A stretch of 11,255 nt of DNA. It comes from Alphaproteobacteria bacterium. GTDB taxonomy: Bacteria; Pseudomonadota; Alphaproteobacteria; Micavibrionales; Micavibrionaceae. The notes beneath the pieces were generated by a model. It worked only from the letters and a program-made list of their open reading frames with translations. It was not told the origin of the DNA and searched no databases. Both the position numbers and the translations under genes were made by a program. The DNA lies in assembly GCA_020442505.1 (NCBI GenBank), contig JAGRJZ010000094.1, forward strand, positions 1-11,255, given 5' to 3'. Below are positions 5,749 to 11,255 of this stretch, piece by piece (positions within the stretch are counted from its first letter, which is position 1; each line of letters opens with the position of its first letter).

Positions 5749-6186
5749 GGGGATGGCGGTCGTGGCCAAAGAATCCGCGCGTTCGTTTCCCGGATGGCCG
5801 GCATGGCCCTTGACCCAGTGCAGGGTGACGGTGTGTTTTTGCATCAGGGCGTCAAGACTTTGCCAGAGATCTTTGTTTTTGACCGGTTTTTTGTCTGCCG
5901 TTTTCCAGTCGCGCTTTTTCCAGCCGTGGATCCATCGTTCCAGACCATCTTTGACATAAGTACTGTCTGTGTAAAGGTGGATCGGGGCCGGCTTCTTGAC
6001 GCTTTCAAGCGCGCGGATGACCGCGGTCATCTCCATCCGGTTGTTCGTCGTTTCGGCTTCCCCGCCGGAGAGTTCCTTTTCATGGCCATTCCAGCACAAC
6101 AAAACCCCCCACCCCCCCGGGCCGGGATTGCCGCTGCACGCGCCGTCTGTGTAGATGTGGAGGATATCCGGGGCCTTGTCCGTCAT
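5740..6186 (-). CDS. rnhA: Ribonuclease HI
   Basis: Cytoplasmic endonuclease that cuts the RNA strand of RNA-DNA hybrids, removing R-loops and replication primers. The 148-residue product has the family's usual length and all catalytic residues: Asp14 in IYTDGACSGNPGPGGWG, Glu52 in NNRMEMTAV, Asp74 in LYTDSTYV, and Asp138 in GNERADSLA, plus the assisting His128 in KGHAGHPGNERAD. The basic handle region with Trp-rich WIHGWKKRDWKTADKKPVKNKDLW (85-108) is present. The ATG at 6186 is the only sensible start, although the ribosome site is weak. Codons for Gly24-Val28 create runs of seven and six G on the coding strand (6118-6105), which are prone to slippage. Upstream lies a decayed transposase fragment, so the native promoter region may have been altered. 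Confidence 0.97.
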   Translation of the reverse strand: MTDKAPDILHIYTDGACSGNPGPGGWGVLLCWNGHEKELSGGEAETTNNRMEMTAVIRALESVKKPAPIHLYTDSTYVKDGLERWIHGWKKRDWKTADKKPVKNKDLWQSLDALMQKHTVTLHWVKGHAGHPGNERADSLATTAIPRL

Positions 6187-6281
6187 TATGGATCTGTTTT
6201 ATCATAAAGCGGGGAGGGACGAAAGACGGTTTTATGTTTCGATCCACAGTACCCGACACGGTGGGATAAGGTCTTCGTGAG
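6187..6281. other. Intergenic stretch between rnhA start and transposase remnant
   Basis: I see no gene here. It holds the rnhA upstream region, including TATGAT on the minus strand as a possible -10 without a convincing -35. The left boundary of the inserted element was not found: no partner to the sequence at its right end is visible. Confidence 0.4.
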
Positions 6282-6503
6282 GTGTTCGGACATCTTTGGA
6301 CTCCTTGCTCCAAACAGGAACGCCGGAACAAAAAGCACTCGTCCGTCCGCGCCAAAGTCGAGCATCCTTTCCAGATTCTCAAATGCCCGTGGGGCTATCG
6401 CAAAGTCCGCTATCGTGGCTTAAGGAAAAACAGCGGCCAAATCACCATGCTCTGTGCTCTGGCCAACGTCTTTATGGCCCGCCGGGCCTTGCTGGCAACA
6501 TGA
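6282..6503 (+). pseudogene. IS5-family transposase remnant (C-terminal fragment)
   Basis: The frame starting at 6282 encodes about 73 residues whose second part, SSVRAKVEHPFQILKC, then GYRKVRYRGLRKNSGQI and TMLCALANVFMARRALLA, matches the characteristic C terminus of IS5-family DDE transposases (typical form IRAKVEHPFRVIKRQFGYxKVRYRGLAKN, then LFALxNLxMxRRxLL). The glutamate of the VEHPF motif would be the last DDE residue. Everything upstream of about 6310, including both catalytic aspartates, is missing or unrecognisable, so no active enzyme can be made. It points away from rnhA and toward ruvX, opposite in strand to both. Confidence 0.8.
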
Positions 6504-6645
6504 CACCGACAGGCGGAGTCTGCCTGAAAACAGACCGTTCAAGAAAATATGCCTGAACAGGAGCCAAAAACCACGAAAATATCCCCTTCGCATCGAAAAC
6601 CTAAACCAGATCCGGAATAACGGACTTGTTCAGAGGGGCCTTAGT
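6282..6645 (+). mobile_element. Truncated IS5-like insertion sequence
   Basis: The transposase fragment is followed by about 140 bases of element tail, including a small hairpin GTCTG/CAGAC (6518-6535), and then ACTTGTTCAGAGGGGCC (6624-6640). This resembles the terminal inverted repeats of IS5-group elements, read inward as GGCCCCTCTGAACAAGT. It is followed by TTAGTTAG (6641-6648); TTAG fits the YTAR target duplicated by IS5-type elements. No left end was found. The boundary is estimated. Confidence 0.55.
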
Positions 6646-6678
6646 TAGAACTCTCATTTTCCTTAAGAAAATATTAAG

Positions 6679-6706
6679 AAAAATGGTGGTCACCGGCATG
6701 CCGATG
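6679..6706 (-). terminator. Intrinsic terminator of nhaA-ruvX
   Basis: On the minus strand CATCGG-CATG-CCGGTG (6706-6691) forms a 6-bp stem with one G-U pair and a four-base loop, starting two bases past the ruvX stop. After ACCACCA a run of five T follows (6683-6679). A further AT-rich hairpin, ATTTTC/GAAAAT (6656-6672), lies beyond it. Confidence 0.6.
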
Positions 6707-6707
6707 T

Positions 6708-7205
6708 TTAGAAACGTTCTTTGAGATACGCGGCCGCCCCTTGCAAGATCATCTGGGCCGCCAGCTTGTCGATCAGGCCGCTATCCTTTGCCCTGCGGCG
6801 GGTCTGACGTTTTTCCACAAATTCGTCCACAAAGTTCTCCACGGAGGCTGTGGATAAGCGCTCGTCCCACAGGGCGATCCACGGATCCGCGCCGAAGATG
6901 GCGGGATGTTTGGTCATCTCGTCCGCGAAAGCCCGCACCCGGTCGCAGGCCGGACCTTCGCTGCCGTCCATGTTCACCGGCCAGCCGAGAACGTAGCCGC
7001 CGATCTCATAATCGTCGATCGCTTTCTTCAAGACGGGAAGGTCTTGCGTAAATTTCGTGCGCCGGAGGGTCTCCAGCGGCGTGGCGAGAAGCAAGCCGCT
7101 GTCCGTGACCGCCAGACCGATCGTCCGGGCGCCGACATCCATCCCCAGGAGACGCACGTTTTCCGGGCAAAGAGGAGCGATGGTCTCAAGAGGGCCGATG
7201 GTCAT
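6708..7205 (-). CDS. ruvX: RuvX/YqgF family nuclease (pre-16S rRNA processing)
   Basis: RNase H-fold nuclease of the YqgF family, required in other bacteria for 5' maturation of 16S rRNA and historically annotated as a putative Holliday junction resolvase. In the 165 residues the family blocks appear in order: LLGMDVGARTIGLAVTD (19-35, catalytic Asp23), VLGWPVNMDGSEGPACDRV (72-90), ALWDERLSTASVE (111-123, Glu115) and LIDKLAAQMILQGA (144-157, Asp146). The acidic residues expected for metal binding are all there. The N terminus carries about 15 extra residues before the first strand. Its ATG overlaps the TGA of nhaA (ATGA, 7205-7202), so the two are almost certainly translationally coupled in one transcript, and a terminator follows directly. 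Confidence 0.93.
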   Translation of the reverse strand: MTIGPLETIAPLCPENVRLLGMDVGARTIGLAVTDSGLLLATPLETLRRTKFTQDLPVLKKAIDDYEIGGYVLGWPVNMDGSEGPACDRVRAFADEMTKHPAIFGADPWIALWDERLSTASVENFVDEFVEKRQTRRRAKDSGLIDKLAAQMILQGAAAYLKERF

Positions 7206-8515
7206 CGGGCTTCCTGTTCCGTTTCGTGCGTTTCCGGTGCTTTCTCAATCCGCGGGCGCGGTCCCTTGCGCCGGACGCTCCACAGCAGGACCAGATAGCC
7301 GACCACCGCCGACAAGAGGGAACCGAGCAAAACGCCCACCCGGACGGCGGTTTGCATCGCCGGATCCGTGTAAGACAGGGCCCCGATAAACAAAGACATC
7401 GTAAACCCCGTGCCGCAAAGAATCGACAAGCCGTATAGTTGAAGCCAGTTCGATCCCGGCGGCTTGGGGCAACAGCCTGTTTTGATGACAAGCCACAAAG
7501 CCAGGAAAATGCCTATCTGTTTGCCGAAGAAGAGCCCCAGGACGATCCCGCCTGTCACCGGATGAAACAGATGGTCGAGCGTCATGTTCGCAAGCGATAT
7601 GCCGCTATTGGCGAAAGCAAAAAGCGGAATGATCGCAAAGAAGACCGCCGGGTAAAGGTCGTGCTCCAGGTGTTTCAGGGGGGAATAGCCGTTATTGGAA
7701 TCTTGCCCCTTTCCGTGAAGCGGAATGAACAGCGCCGCCAGAACACCCGCGATCGTCGCGTGGATTCCCGACTCCAGAACGCAGACCCACAGCAAAAAAC
7801 CCAGAAGAACGTACGGCCCCACGGACGTAACCCCGCGCCGGTTCAAAACCGCCAGAAAGAAAAGCGTCGCGGCCGCGATGTAAAGCGGGCCTATATGGAT
7901 ATCGTGAGAATAAAAAAAGGCGATAATCAGAATCGCGCCGATATCGTCGACGACCGCGATGGTCAGAAGAAGAATTTTCAAGTGCGGCGATATACGCTTC
8001 CCGAGAAGGGACAACACCGCGAGAGCGAACACGATATCCGTCGCGGTCGGAACGGCCCAGCCGCTCATATTCTCAGGCGTGTCACGATTGAGGAACCAAA
8101 AGACCAAAGCCGGAACGCAGATACCGGCGATCGCCGCGATGACTGGCAGGATAAGGCCTTCCTTTTTCGAAAAATAGCCGGCCAGGGCTTCTCGTTTGAT
8201 TTCCAGCCCCACCAGAAAAAAGAAAAGCGCCATCAGACCGTCATTGATCCAGTGGAGAAGCGATTTGTTGATTTCGGTCCGGAAACTTTCCTGCGCATCC
8301 GAAAACCCGATTCGGAAGTCGATATGCTCAAAAACATACTGATAAAAAGGATAAAGCGGCGAGTTCGCGACCAAAAGCGCCAGAATCGCCCCCGTCATCA
8401 TCAAAAGCCCCGCGCGGGATTCCGTCCGTTGGATATCACGGGTTAGAGAAAGAATCATCTGTTCCGTTTTTTGAAACAGGCCCTGTGTCTTTTTAAAAAC
8501 GTCGTTCATATCCAT
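7202..8515 (-). CDS. nhaA: Na+/H+ antiporter NhaA
   Basis: Inner-membrane antiporter exchanging about two protons for one Na+ for pH and sodium homeostasis. The 437 residues contain a cytoplasmic N-terminal stretch, then multiple hydrophobic spans. Signature blocks: LLHWINDGLMALFFFLVGLEIKREAL (86-111), SGWAVPTATDIVFALAVLSLLG (151-172, Asp160 equivalent to E. coli Asp133) and LLLTIAVVDDIGAI (182-195, paired Asp190-Asp191 matching the ion-binding Asp163-Asp164). ESGIHATIAGVLAAL, YPAVFFAIIPLFAFANSG and LSILCGTGFTMSLFIGALSY are also typical. The tail is basic and then Glu-rich and longer than minimal family members. ATG at 8515 or the in-frame ATG six bases on could start it; neither has a strong ribosome site. 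It is followed by ruvX with an ATGA overlap. Nothing sodium-specific was seen in the leader. Confidence 0.97.
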   Translation of the reverse strand: MDMNDVFKKTQGLFQKTEQMILSLTRDIQRTESRAGLLMMTGAILALLVANSPLYPFYQYVFEHIDFRIGFSDAQESFRTEINKSLLHWINDGLMALFFFLVGLEIKREALAGYFSKKEGLILPVIAAIAGICVPALVFWFLNRDTPENMSGWAVPTATDIVFALAVLSLLGKRISPHLKILLLTIAVVDDIGAILIIAFFYSHDIHIGPLYIAAATLFFLAVLNRRGVTSVGPYVLLGFLLWVCVLESGIHATIAGVLAALFIPLHGKGQDSNNGYSPLKHLEHDLYPAVFFAIIPLFAFANSGISLANMTLDHLFHPVTGGIVLGLFFGKQIGIFLALWLVIKTGCCPKPPGSNWLQLYGLSILCGTGFTMSLFIGALSYTDPAMQTAVRVGVLLGSLLSAVVGYLVLLWSVRRKGPRPRIEKAPETHETEQEAR

Positions 8516-8532
8516 ACGGCTCGTTAAGAGAG

Positions 8533-8563
8533 GAAAACAAAACCCTGCGGACGATCCGCAGGG
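8533..8563 (-). terminator. Intrinsic terminator of the receiver-domain gene
   Basis: A perfect 9-bp stem, CCCTGCGGA (8543-8551) with TCCGCAGGG (8555-8563), encloses a three-base loop. On the minus strand it is followed by TTTTGTTTTCC (8542-8532). It sits about 60 bases after the stop of the response regulator and just before nhaA, so nhaA needs its own promoter within the short remaining gap or is fed by read-through. Confidence 0.85.
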
Positions 8564-8605
8564 AATAAAGGAGACAGGTCCGAAAGAACGGGTGTGTGCC
8601 CATTA

Positions 8606-8627
8606 CCAACGATTAACCAACGATTAA
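8606..8627. repeat. Tandem 11-bp repeat at the receiver gene stop codon
   Basis: CCAACGATTAA occurs twice head to tail (8606-8616 and 8617-8627). The second copy includes the TAA stop of the response-regulator gene on the minus strand. This looks like a recent slippage duplication with no effect on the protein. Confidence 0.8.
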
Positions 8628-9097
8628 TAAGTGCCGCGCATCCAGCCGATCACCTGATCCTTTTCCTGGATCATCTTGGATACATTTTTATGGCGACAGA
8701 CCGCAAAGTCAACGGCGTCGCAAAGAATTTCAGGGTCCGAATGGATGGAAGCCTTGCGAACGTAGTCCGCCGCGCCGCTATCGACCAGGCCGACCGCCAG
8801 CGCGTGGTCGTGGACGCTGGTTAAAACGATGACAGGAATATCCCCGCGAGCCTCGTCAAGACGTTTGAACGTGTCGTGATTGTCCACCGTGTCGGGCAAA
8901 CCCAGATCAAGCAGGACGATATCGATCCCCTTTTCGTTCAGAAGATGCTGTTCCGCTTCCTTCATCGAATGAGCGTGGATGATGTCGCAGGGGCAAGACG
9001 CGCGCTTGCTGAGCGCCCTTATGACGACATAGGCGTCCGTTTTGCTGTCTTCCACAAGCAACACCTTGAAGGCATCGCAATCGGGCTCTTTTTCCAT
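8624..9097 (-). CDS. Stand-alone response regulator receiver protein
   Basis: A 157-residue CheY-like REC domain with no output domain. All phosphoacceptor-site residues are present: Glu16-Asp17 in VLLVEDSKTDA (12-22), the phosphorylated Asp64 in IVLLDLGLPD (60-69), Thr93-Ser94 in VIVLTSVHD (89-97) and Lys115 in DYVRKAS (111-117). The 40-residue C-terminal extension ending KDQVIGWMRGTY is helical and does not match a DNA-binding domain, so it likely acts by protein contact in a phosphorelay. AGGAGAC upstream of the ATG at 9097 supports the start. No histidine kinase is adjacent, making it an orphan, and a strong terminator follows. Its kinase and partners cannot be inferred from this window. 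Confidence 0.92.
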   Translation of the reverse strand: MEKEPDCDAFKVLLVEDSKTDAYVVIRALSKRASCPCDIIHAHSMKEAEQHLLNEKGIDIVLLDLGLPDTVDNHDTFKRLDEARGDIPVIVLTSVHDHALAVGLVDSGAADYVRKASIHSDPEILCDAVDFAVCRHKNVSKMIQEKDQVIGWMRGTY

Positions 9098-9324
9098 GGT
9101 TTTGTCTCCTGTCTCTTAAAGTTTTTGTCGCCAGCGTCATTCGCTTATGAGCGGGCTTTGTTATTTAAAATTGAGGCCTGTTTTTAATACAATCCCTGAT
9201 ACCAGTATTCCCGAAAACGATTAAAAATCCAATAAGGATCAGTCGAAAAAGCCTAAAATCCGAACGAATTTTTGCGATGCAAAAAAGAGACGAGATGGCT
9301 TTTGGTAAACAGATAAAGGGAGGG
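9098..9324. other. Intergenic region between trmL and the receiver gene
   Basis: No gene is seen in these 227 bases. They contain a perfect AT-rich hairpin, TTTTTGC (9269-9275) with GCAAAAA (9279-9285), which may terminate trmL on the minus strand, since its arm ends in a T run. TTGTAT (around 9189-9184 on the minus strand) with a downstream TTAAAT is a weak promoter candidate for the receiver gene. Confidence 0.4.
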
Positions 9325-9777
9325 TTATGAAAGGGGATGTGTCTGCCGGAGGGCTTCGCCCGCGACCATGGCGCAGGCATTGACAAGGTTCAGCGATCGT
9401 GCGCCGGGAGCCATCGGAATCAGGACCCGCCCATCCGCCGATTCGTGCACGAAATCGGGCACGCCGGCGCTTTCCCGGCCGGCCAGCAAGATATCGTCAG
9501 GCCGAAACGTAAAGCCGGTGTAGCAAATGGCCCCCTTCGTCGTGAGCAGGATCCGGCGGCGTTCTGCGGTTGCTCCCTGAAATCGGTCCCAGGATTCGTG
9601 GCGGGCGATGCGGAGATTTTCCCCGTAATCCATCGCGCTGCGCCGAATGCGCGCATCGTCCCACGGGAAGCCGCAAGGCTCGATGATGTCCAGCTCCATC
9701 CCCAAACAGGCACACAAACGTATGGCCGCGCCGACGTTTTGGGGGATGTCCGGCTGGTAAAGCGCAAGACGAATCAT
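9325..9777 (-). CDS. trmL: tRNA (cytidine(34)-2'-O)-methyltransferase
   Basis: SPOUT-fold (SpoU/TrmH superfamily) methyltransferase that uses SAM to methylate the 2'-hydroxyl of the wobble nucleotide of certain tRNA-Leu species, acting as a cytoplasmic dimer. At 150 residues it has normal TrmL length. Visible blocks: LALYQPDIPQNVGAAIRLCA (4-23), LDIIEPCGFPWDDARIRRSAMDYGE (29-53), DDILLAGRESAGVPDFVHE (94-112), and the trefoil-knot SAM site RVLIPMAPGARSLNLVNACA (117-136). These match E. coli TrmL positions (IPPNTGNIIRLCA, GFAWDDKRLRRAGLDY, IPMVPDSRSMNLSNA). The ribosome site is weak (GGGA). It is divergent from petA; the trmL-pet neighbourhood is, as I recall, common in alphaproteobacteria. Confidence 0.93.
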   Translation of the reverse strand: MIRLALYQPDIPQNVGAAIRLCACLGMELDIIEPCGFPWDDARIRRSAMDYGENLRIARHESWDRFQGATAERRRILLTTKGAICYTGFTFRPDDILLAGRESAGVPDFVHESADGRVLIPMAPGARSLNLVNACAMVAGEALRQTHPLS

Positions 9778-9860
9778 GGTGTTTTTCCCATCGCATTTCC
9801 GATCTCAGGTTTATCCACGATTTTATTCGTATCGCTTTACGACGAAAAAACAATACCCTC

Positions 9861-9888
9861 TTGCATCGAGCGTCATTTTCGCTACCCT
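9861..9888 (+). promoter_or_regulatory. Candidate promoter of petA
   Basis: TTGCAT (9861-9866) and TACCCT (9883-9888) are 16 bases apart in the spacer between trmL and petA. The -10 match is poor. An extra short inverted repeat TTCGT/ACGAA lies upstream (about 9827-9846). The leader to the petA ATG would be about 45 bases. Confidence 0.35.
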
Positions 9889-9941
9889 ATGTTGAACGTG
9901 ATTCTGTTTCTTTTCGTATCTTTTGCACTTTGGAAAAAGCC

Positions 9942-10487
9942 ATGACGACCGACACCGTGGACTCTTCGAAAAATGGCGAGACTCGCCGGGATTTCCTGCA
10001 ATTAACCGCCGTGGCGACGGCGGCCGTGGGCGCGGGGGCTTTTGCCTGGCCCTTTATCGACTCGTGGAGCCCGGCCGCGGACACGCTGGCCCTGGCGTCG
10101 ATCGAAGTCGATCTGAGCCCTGTTAAAGTCGGTCAGGCTATCACCGTCGTATGGCGCGGAAAGCCGGTTTTTATCCGTCATCGTACGCCGAAGGAGATTC
10201 AGGAAGCCGAGGACGTCGACGTGTCTACCTTGCGCGACAAGCAAACGGACGAGGAACGTGTCGAAAAGCCCTCATGGCTTGTGATGGTCGGGATTTGCAC
10301 GCATCTTGGCTGCGTGCCTCTGGGGAACAAGCCGGGCGACCCGCATGGGGATTTCGGTGGCTGGTTTTGCCCCTGCCACGGCTCGCATTACGATACGTCC
10401 GGCCGTATCCGCAAGGGCCCCGCGCCGAAAAACCTTGTCGTCCCGCCGTATGAGTTTTTGAGCGATACGAGGATTAAAATCGGGTGA
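9942..10487 (+). CDS. petA: Ubiquinol-cytochrome c reductase Rieske iron-sulfur subunit
   Basis: The 2Fe-2S subunit of cytochrome bc1, passing electrons from ubiquinol to cytochrome c1; membrane-anchored with its cluster domain in the periplasm. The start at 9942 gives 181 residues. A twin-arginine motif ETRRDFLQLTAVA (13-25) precedes the hydrophobic segment AVATAAVGAGAFAWPFI (23-39), which serves as Tat signal and membrane anchor. The Rieske cluster ligands are in CTHLGC (Cys119, His121, disulfide Cys124) and CPCHGSHYD (Cys143, disulfide Cys145, His146). An in-frame TTG start at 9861 is possible but would put 27 residues before a normal N terminus. Seven bases separate it from the VOC gene, which separates it from petB. 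Confidence 0.96.
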   Translation: MTTDTVDSSKNGETRRDFLQLTAVATAAVGAGAFAWPFIDSWSPAADTLALASIEVDLSPVKVGQAITVVWRGKPVFIRHRTPKEIQEAEDVDVSTLRDKQTDEERVEKPSWLVMVGICTHLGCVPLGNKPGDPHGDFGGWFCPCHGSHYDTSGRIRKGPAPKNLVVPPYEFLSDTRIKIG

Positions 10488-10494
10488 TGGGGGA

Positions 10495-10881
10495 ATGAAG
10501 CTTTTTAATCACGTACAGGTAAGAGTAAAAGACCTAAAAAACAGCCGTAGATTCTATGATTCCATCATGAAGGTTTTAGGCTATGGCGTGGTGTTGGACG
10601 AGGGCAGTGTCGTTGGATATGGAACAAACGTCCACGACATGTTTGAAATAGGACAGGCAGAAAAAACGACCGTATTGTCTCACTTCGTTCATGTTGCTTT
10701 TAATGCTCCGAACCGGAATGCTGTCGATGGTTTTTACCGGACGGCTCTTGAGAACGGAGGAACGTGTAACGGAAAACCAGGACTCAGGCCGGAATATGAA
10801 GAGGGTTATTATGCGGCTTTCGTGTTTGATCCGGATGGAAATAACATTGAGGCGGTTTATACGGATCAGCTAGAGAGTTGA
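10495..10881 (+). CDS. VOC (glyoxalase/bleomycin resistance) family protein
   Basis: A 128-residue single vicinal-oxygen-chelate protein made of two beta-alpha-beta-beta-beta modules: FNHVQVRVKDLKNSRRFYDSIMKVLGY (4-30) and HFVHVAFNAPNRNAVDGFYR (63-82), ending AFVFDPDGNNIEAVY (108-122). The candidate metal ligands His6, His66 and Glu119 sit where VOC enzymes place theirs, so a metal-dependent activity is plausible; the substrate is unknown and a glyoxalase I role is not implied. Start ATG at 10495 follows GGGGGA in the seven-base gap after petA. Base composition is visibly more AT-rich than petA and petB, with codons such as AGA and TTA. It lies inside the pet operon between petA and petB, suggesting insertion of a foreign gene that is now co-transcribed. 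Confidence 0.88.
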   Translation: MKLFNHVQVRVKDLKNSRRFYDSIMKVLGYGVVLDEGSVVGYGTNVHDMFEIGQAEKTTVLSHFVHVAFNAPNRNAVDGFYRTALENGGTCNGKPGLRPEYEEGYYAAFVFDPDGNNIEAVYTDQLES

Positions 10882-10946
10882 GGATTGATAAGCACTGTTC
10901 CTCCACGTCTCGATGGTGAGAGGCGGCAGAACGAGAGATGGAATTT

Positions 10947-10960
10947 AAGGAGTAAGGAGT
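10947..10960 (+). repeat. Tandem Shine-Dalgarno heptamers before petB
   Basis: AAGGAGT is repeated twice in tandem (10947-10953 and 10954-10960), eight bases before the petB ATG at 10969. Both copies match the anti-Shine-Dalgarno sequence; the second is well spaced. The remaining bases of the 87-base gap after the VOC gene show no gene. Confidence 0.75.
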
Positions 10961-10968
10961 AGAGTCAA

Positions 10969-11255
10969 ATGTCCAGCGGACCCCGCACACCGTTTGAAAA
11001 TCCTGTGATCGAGTGGATCGATCAACGCTTGCCGCTTTTTACCATGATGGCCAAGGAATACCGGCTGTTCCCGACTCCCAGGAACTTCAATTATTTCTGG
11101 AATTTCGGCGCCATCGCGATGGTGATGCTGGTTCTGATGGTCCTGACGGGGCTTTGGATGGCGATGAACTACACGCCGCATGTCGACTACGCCTTCGATT
11201 CGATCGAGCGCGTTATGCGCGATGTAAACTGGGGCTGGATGATCCGCTATCTGCA
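10969..11255 (+). CDS. petB: Cytochrome b of the bc1 complex, N-terminal part
   Basis: The first 95 codons of cytochrome b, running off the right edge. This integral membrane subunit carries two hemes b and the quinol oxidation and quinone reduction sites. The N terminus MSSGPRTPFENPVIEWIDQRLPLF is followed by the typical amphipathic segment and NFNYFWNFGAIAMVMLVLMVLTGLWMAMNYTPH, the first transmembrane helix, where the family shows the WNFG and LTG-xxxAMxYxP signatures. VDYAFDSIERVMRDVNWGWMIRYL is the loop leading to helix B, whose heme-ligand histidines lie beyond the edge. The start is supported by the doubled AAGGAG. It is co-directional with petA and the VOC gene; petC is expected downstream. 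Confidence 0.95.
   Translation, partial: MSSGPRTPFENPVIEWIDQRLPLFTMMAKEYRLFPTPRNFNYFWNFGAIAMVMLVLMVLTGLWMAMNYTPHVDYAFDSIERVMRDVNWGWMIRYL

Noticed and set aside
5713..6207. Plus-strand open frame opposite rnhA
   Set aside because: RNase HI on the other strand has all catalytic residues; this frame has no family features.
7439..8446. 335-codon open frame on the plus strand opposite nhaA
   Set aside because: Composition is the Arg/Gln-rich reverse complement of a membrane protein; nhaA on the minus strand explains the whole region.
9861..9941. TTG start extending PetA by 27 residues
   Set aside because: The TTG overlaps the candidate -35 box, and starting at 9942 gives a normal Tat signal position for a Rieske protein.
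1..11255. CRISPR array, tRNA, rRNA or prophage genes
   Set aside because: I saw no regularly spaced repeats, cloverleaf-like segments, rRNA signatures or phage structural or integrase genes on either strand.

Overview
The window reads as chromosomal DNA from an alphaproteobacterium, with mixed but mostly high GC coding sequence. This rests on the style of the Dxs, NhaA, RuvX/YqgF and TrmL proteins and on trmL lying divergently beside petA-petB (cytochrome bc1). A Micavibrio- or Rhodospirillales-like host is a guess. Both ends cut genes: a protein on the minus strand at the left and cytochrome b (petB) at the right.

Left block (1-3235): a divergent member of the SAM hydroxide adenosyltransferase (DUF62) fold is transcribed leftwards. 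A TetR-family regulator is transcribed rightwards from the same intergenic region, with a good sigma70-type promoter and an operator-like inverted repeat. The tetR 3' end overlaps the 3' end of dxs (first enzyme of the MEP isoprenoid pathway) by four bases, and a terminator hairpin lies inside the shared ends.

Middle accessory-looking block (3236-5660): a visibly AT-richer conserved hypothetical gene has a strong promoter with a perfect palindrome in its spacer. It converges, again with a four-base overlap, on a second unrecognised gene. Next comes an orphan acyltransferase carrying the LuxI / N-acyl amino acid synthase residue pattern and an extra proline-rich tail. It has its own strong promoter, an operator-like repeat and a clear terminator. 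This block is the best place to look for something undescribed: it could be an acyl-signal or acyl-lipid locus, but no receptor or exosortase gene is visible in the window.

Housekeeping block (5730-9777, all minus strand): rnhA (RNase HI), a decayed IS5-like transposase fragment, an nhaA-ruvX pair with an ATGA overlap, a stand-alone response-regulator receiver protein, and trmL (tRNA wobble 2'-O-methyltransferase). Several have recognisable intrinsic terminators.

Right block (9778-11255, plus strand): petA (Rieske protein with a twin-arginine signal anchor), then a small AT-richer VOC/glyoxalase-fold gene, then petB preceded by two tandem Shine-Dalgarno sequences. The VOC gene appears to be inserted in what is normally a contiguous petABC operon. 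No tRNA, rRNA, CRISPR array or prophage was seen.
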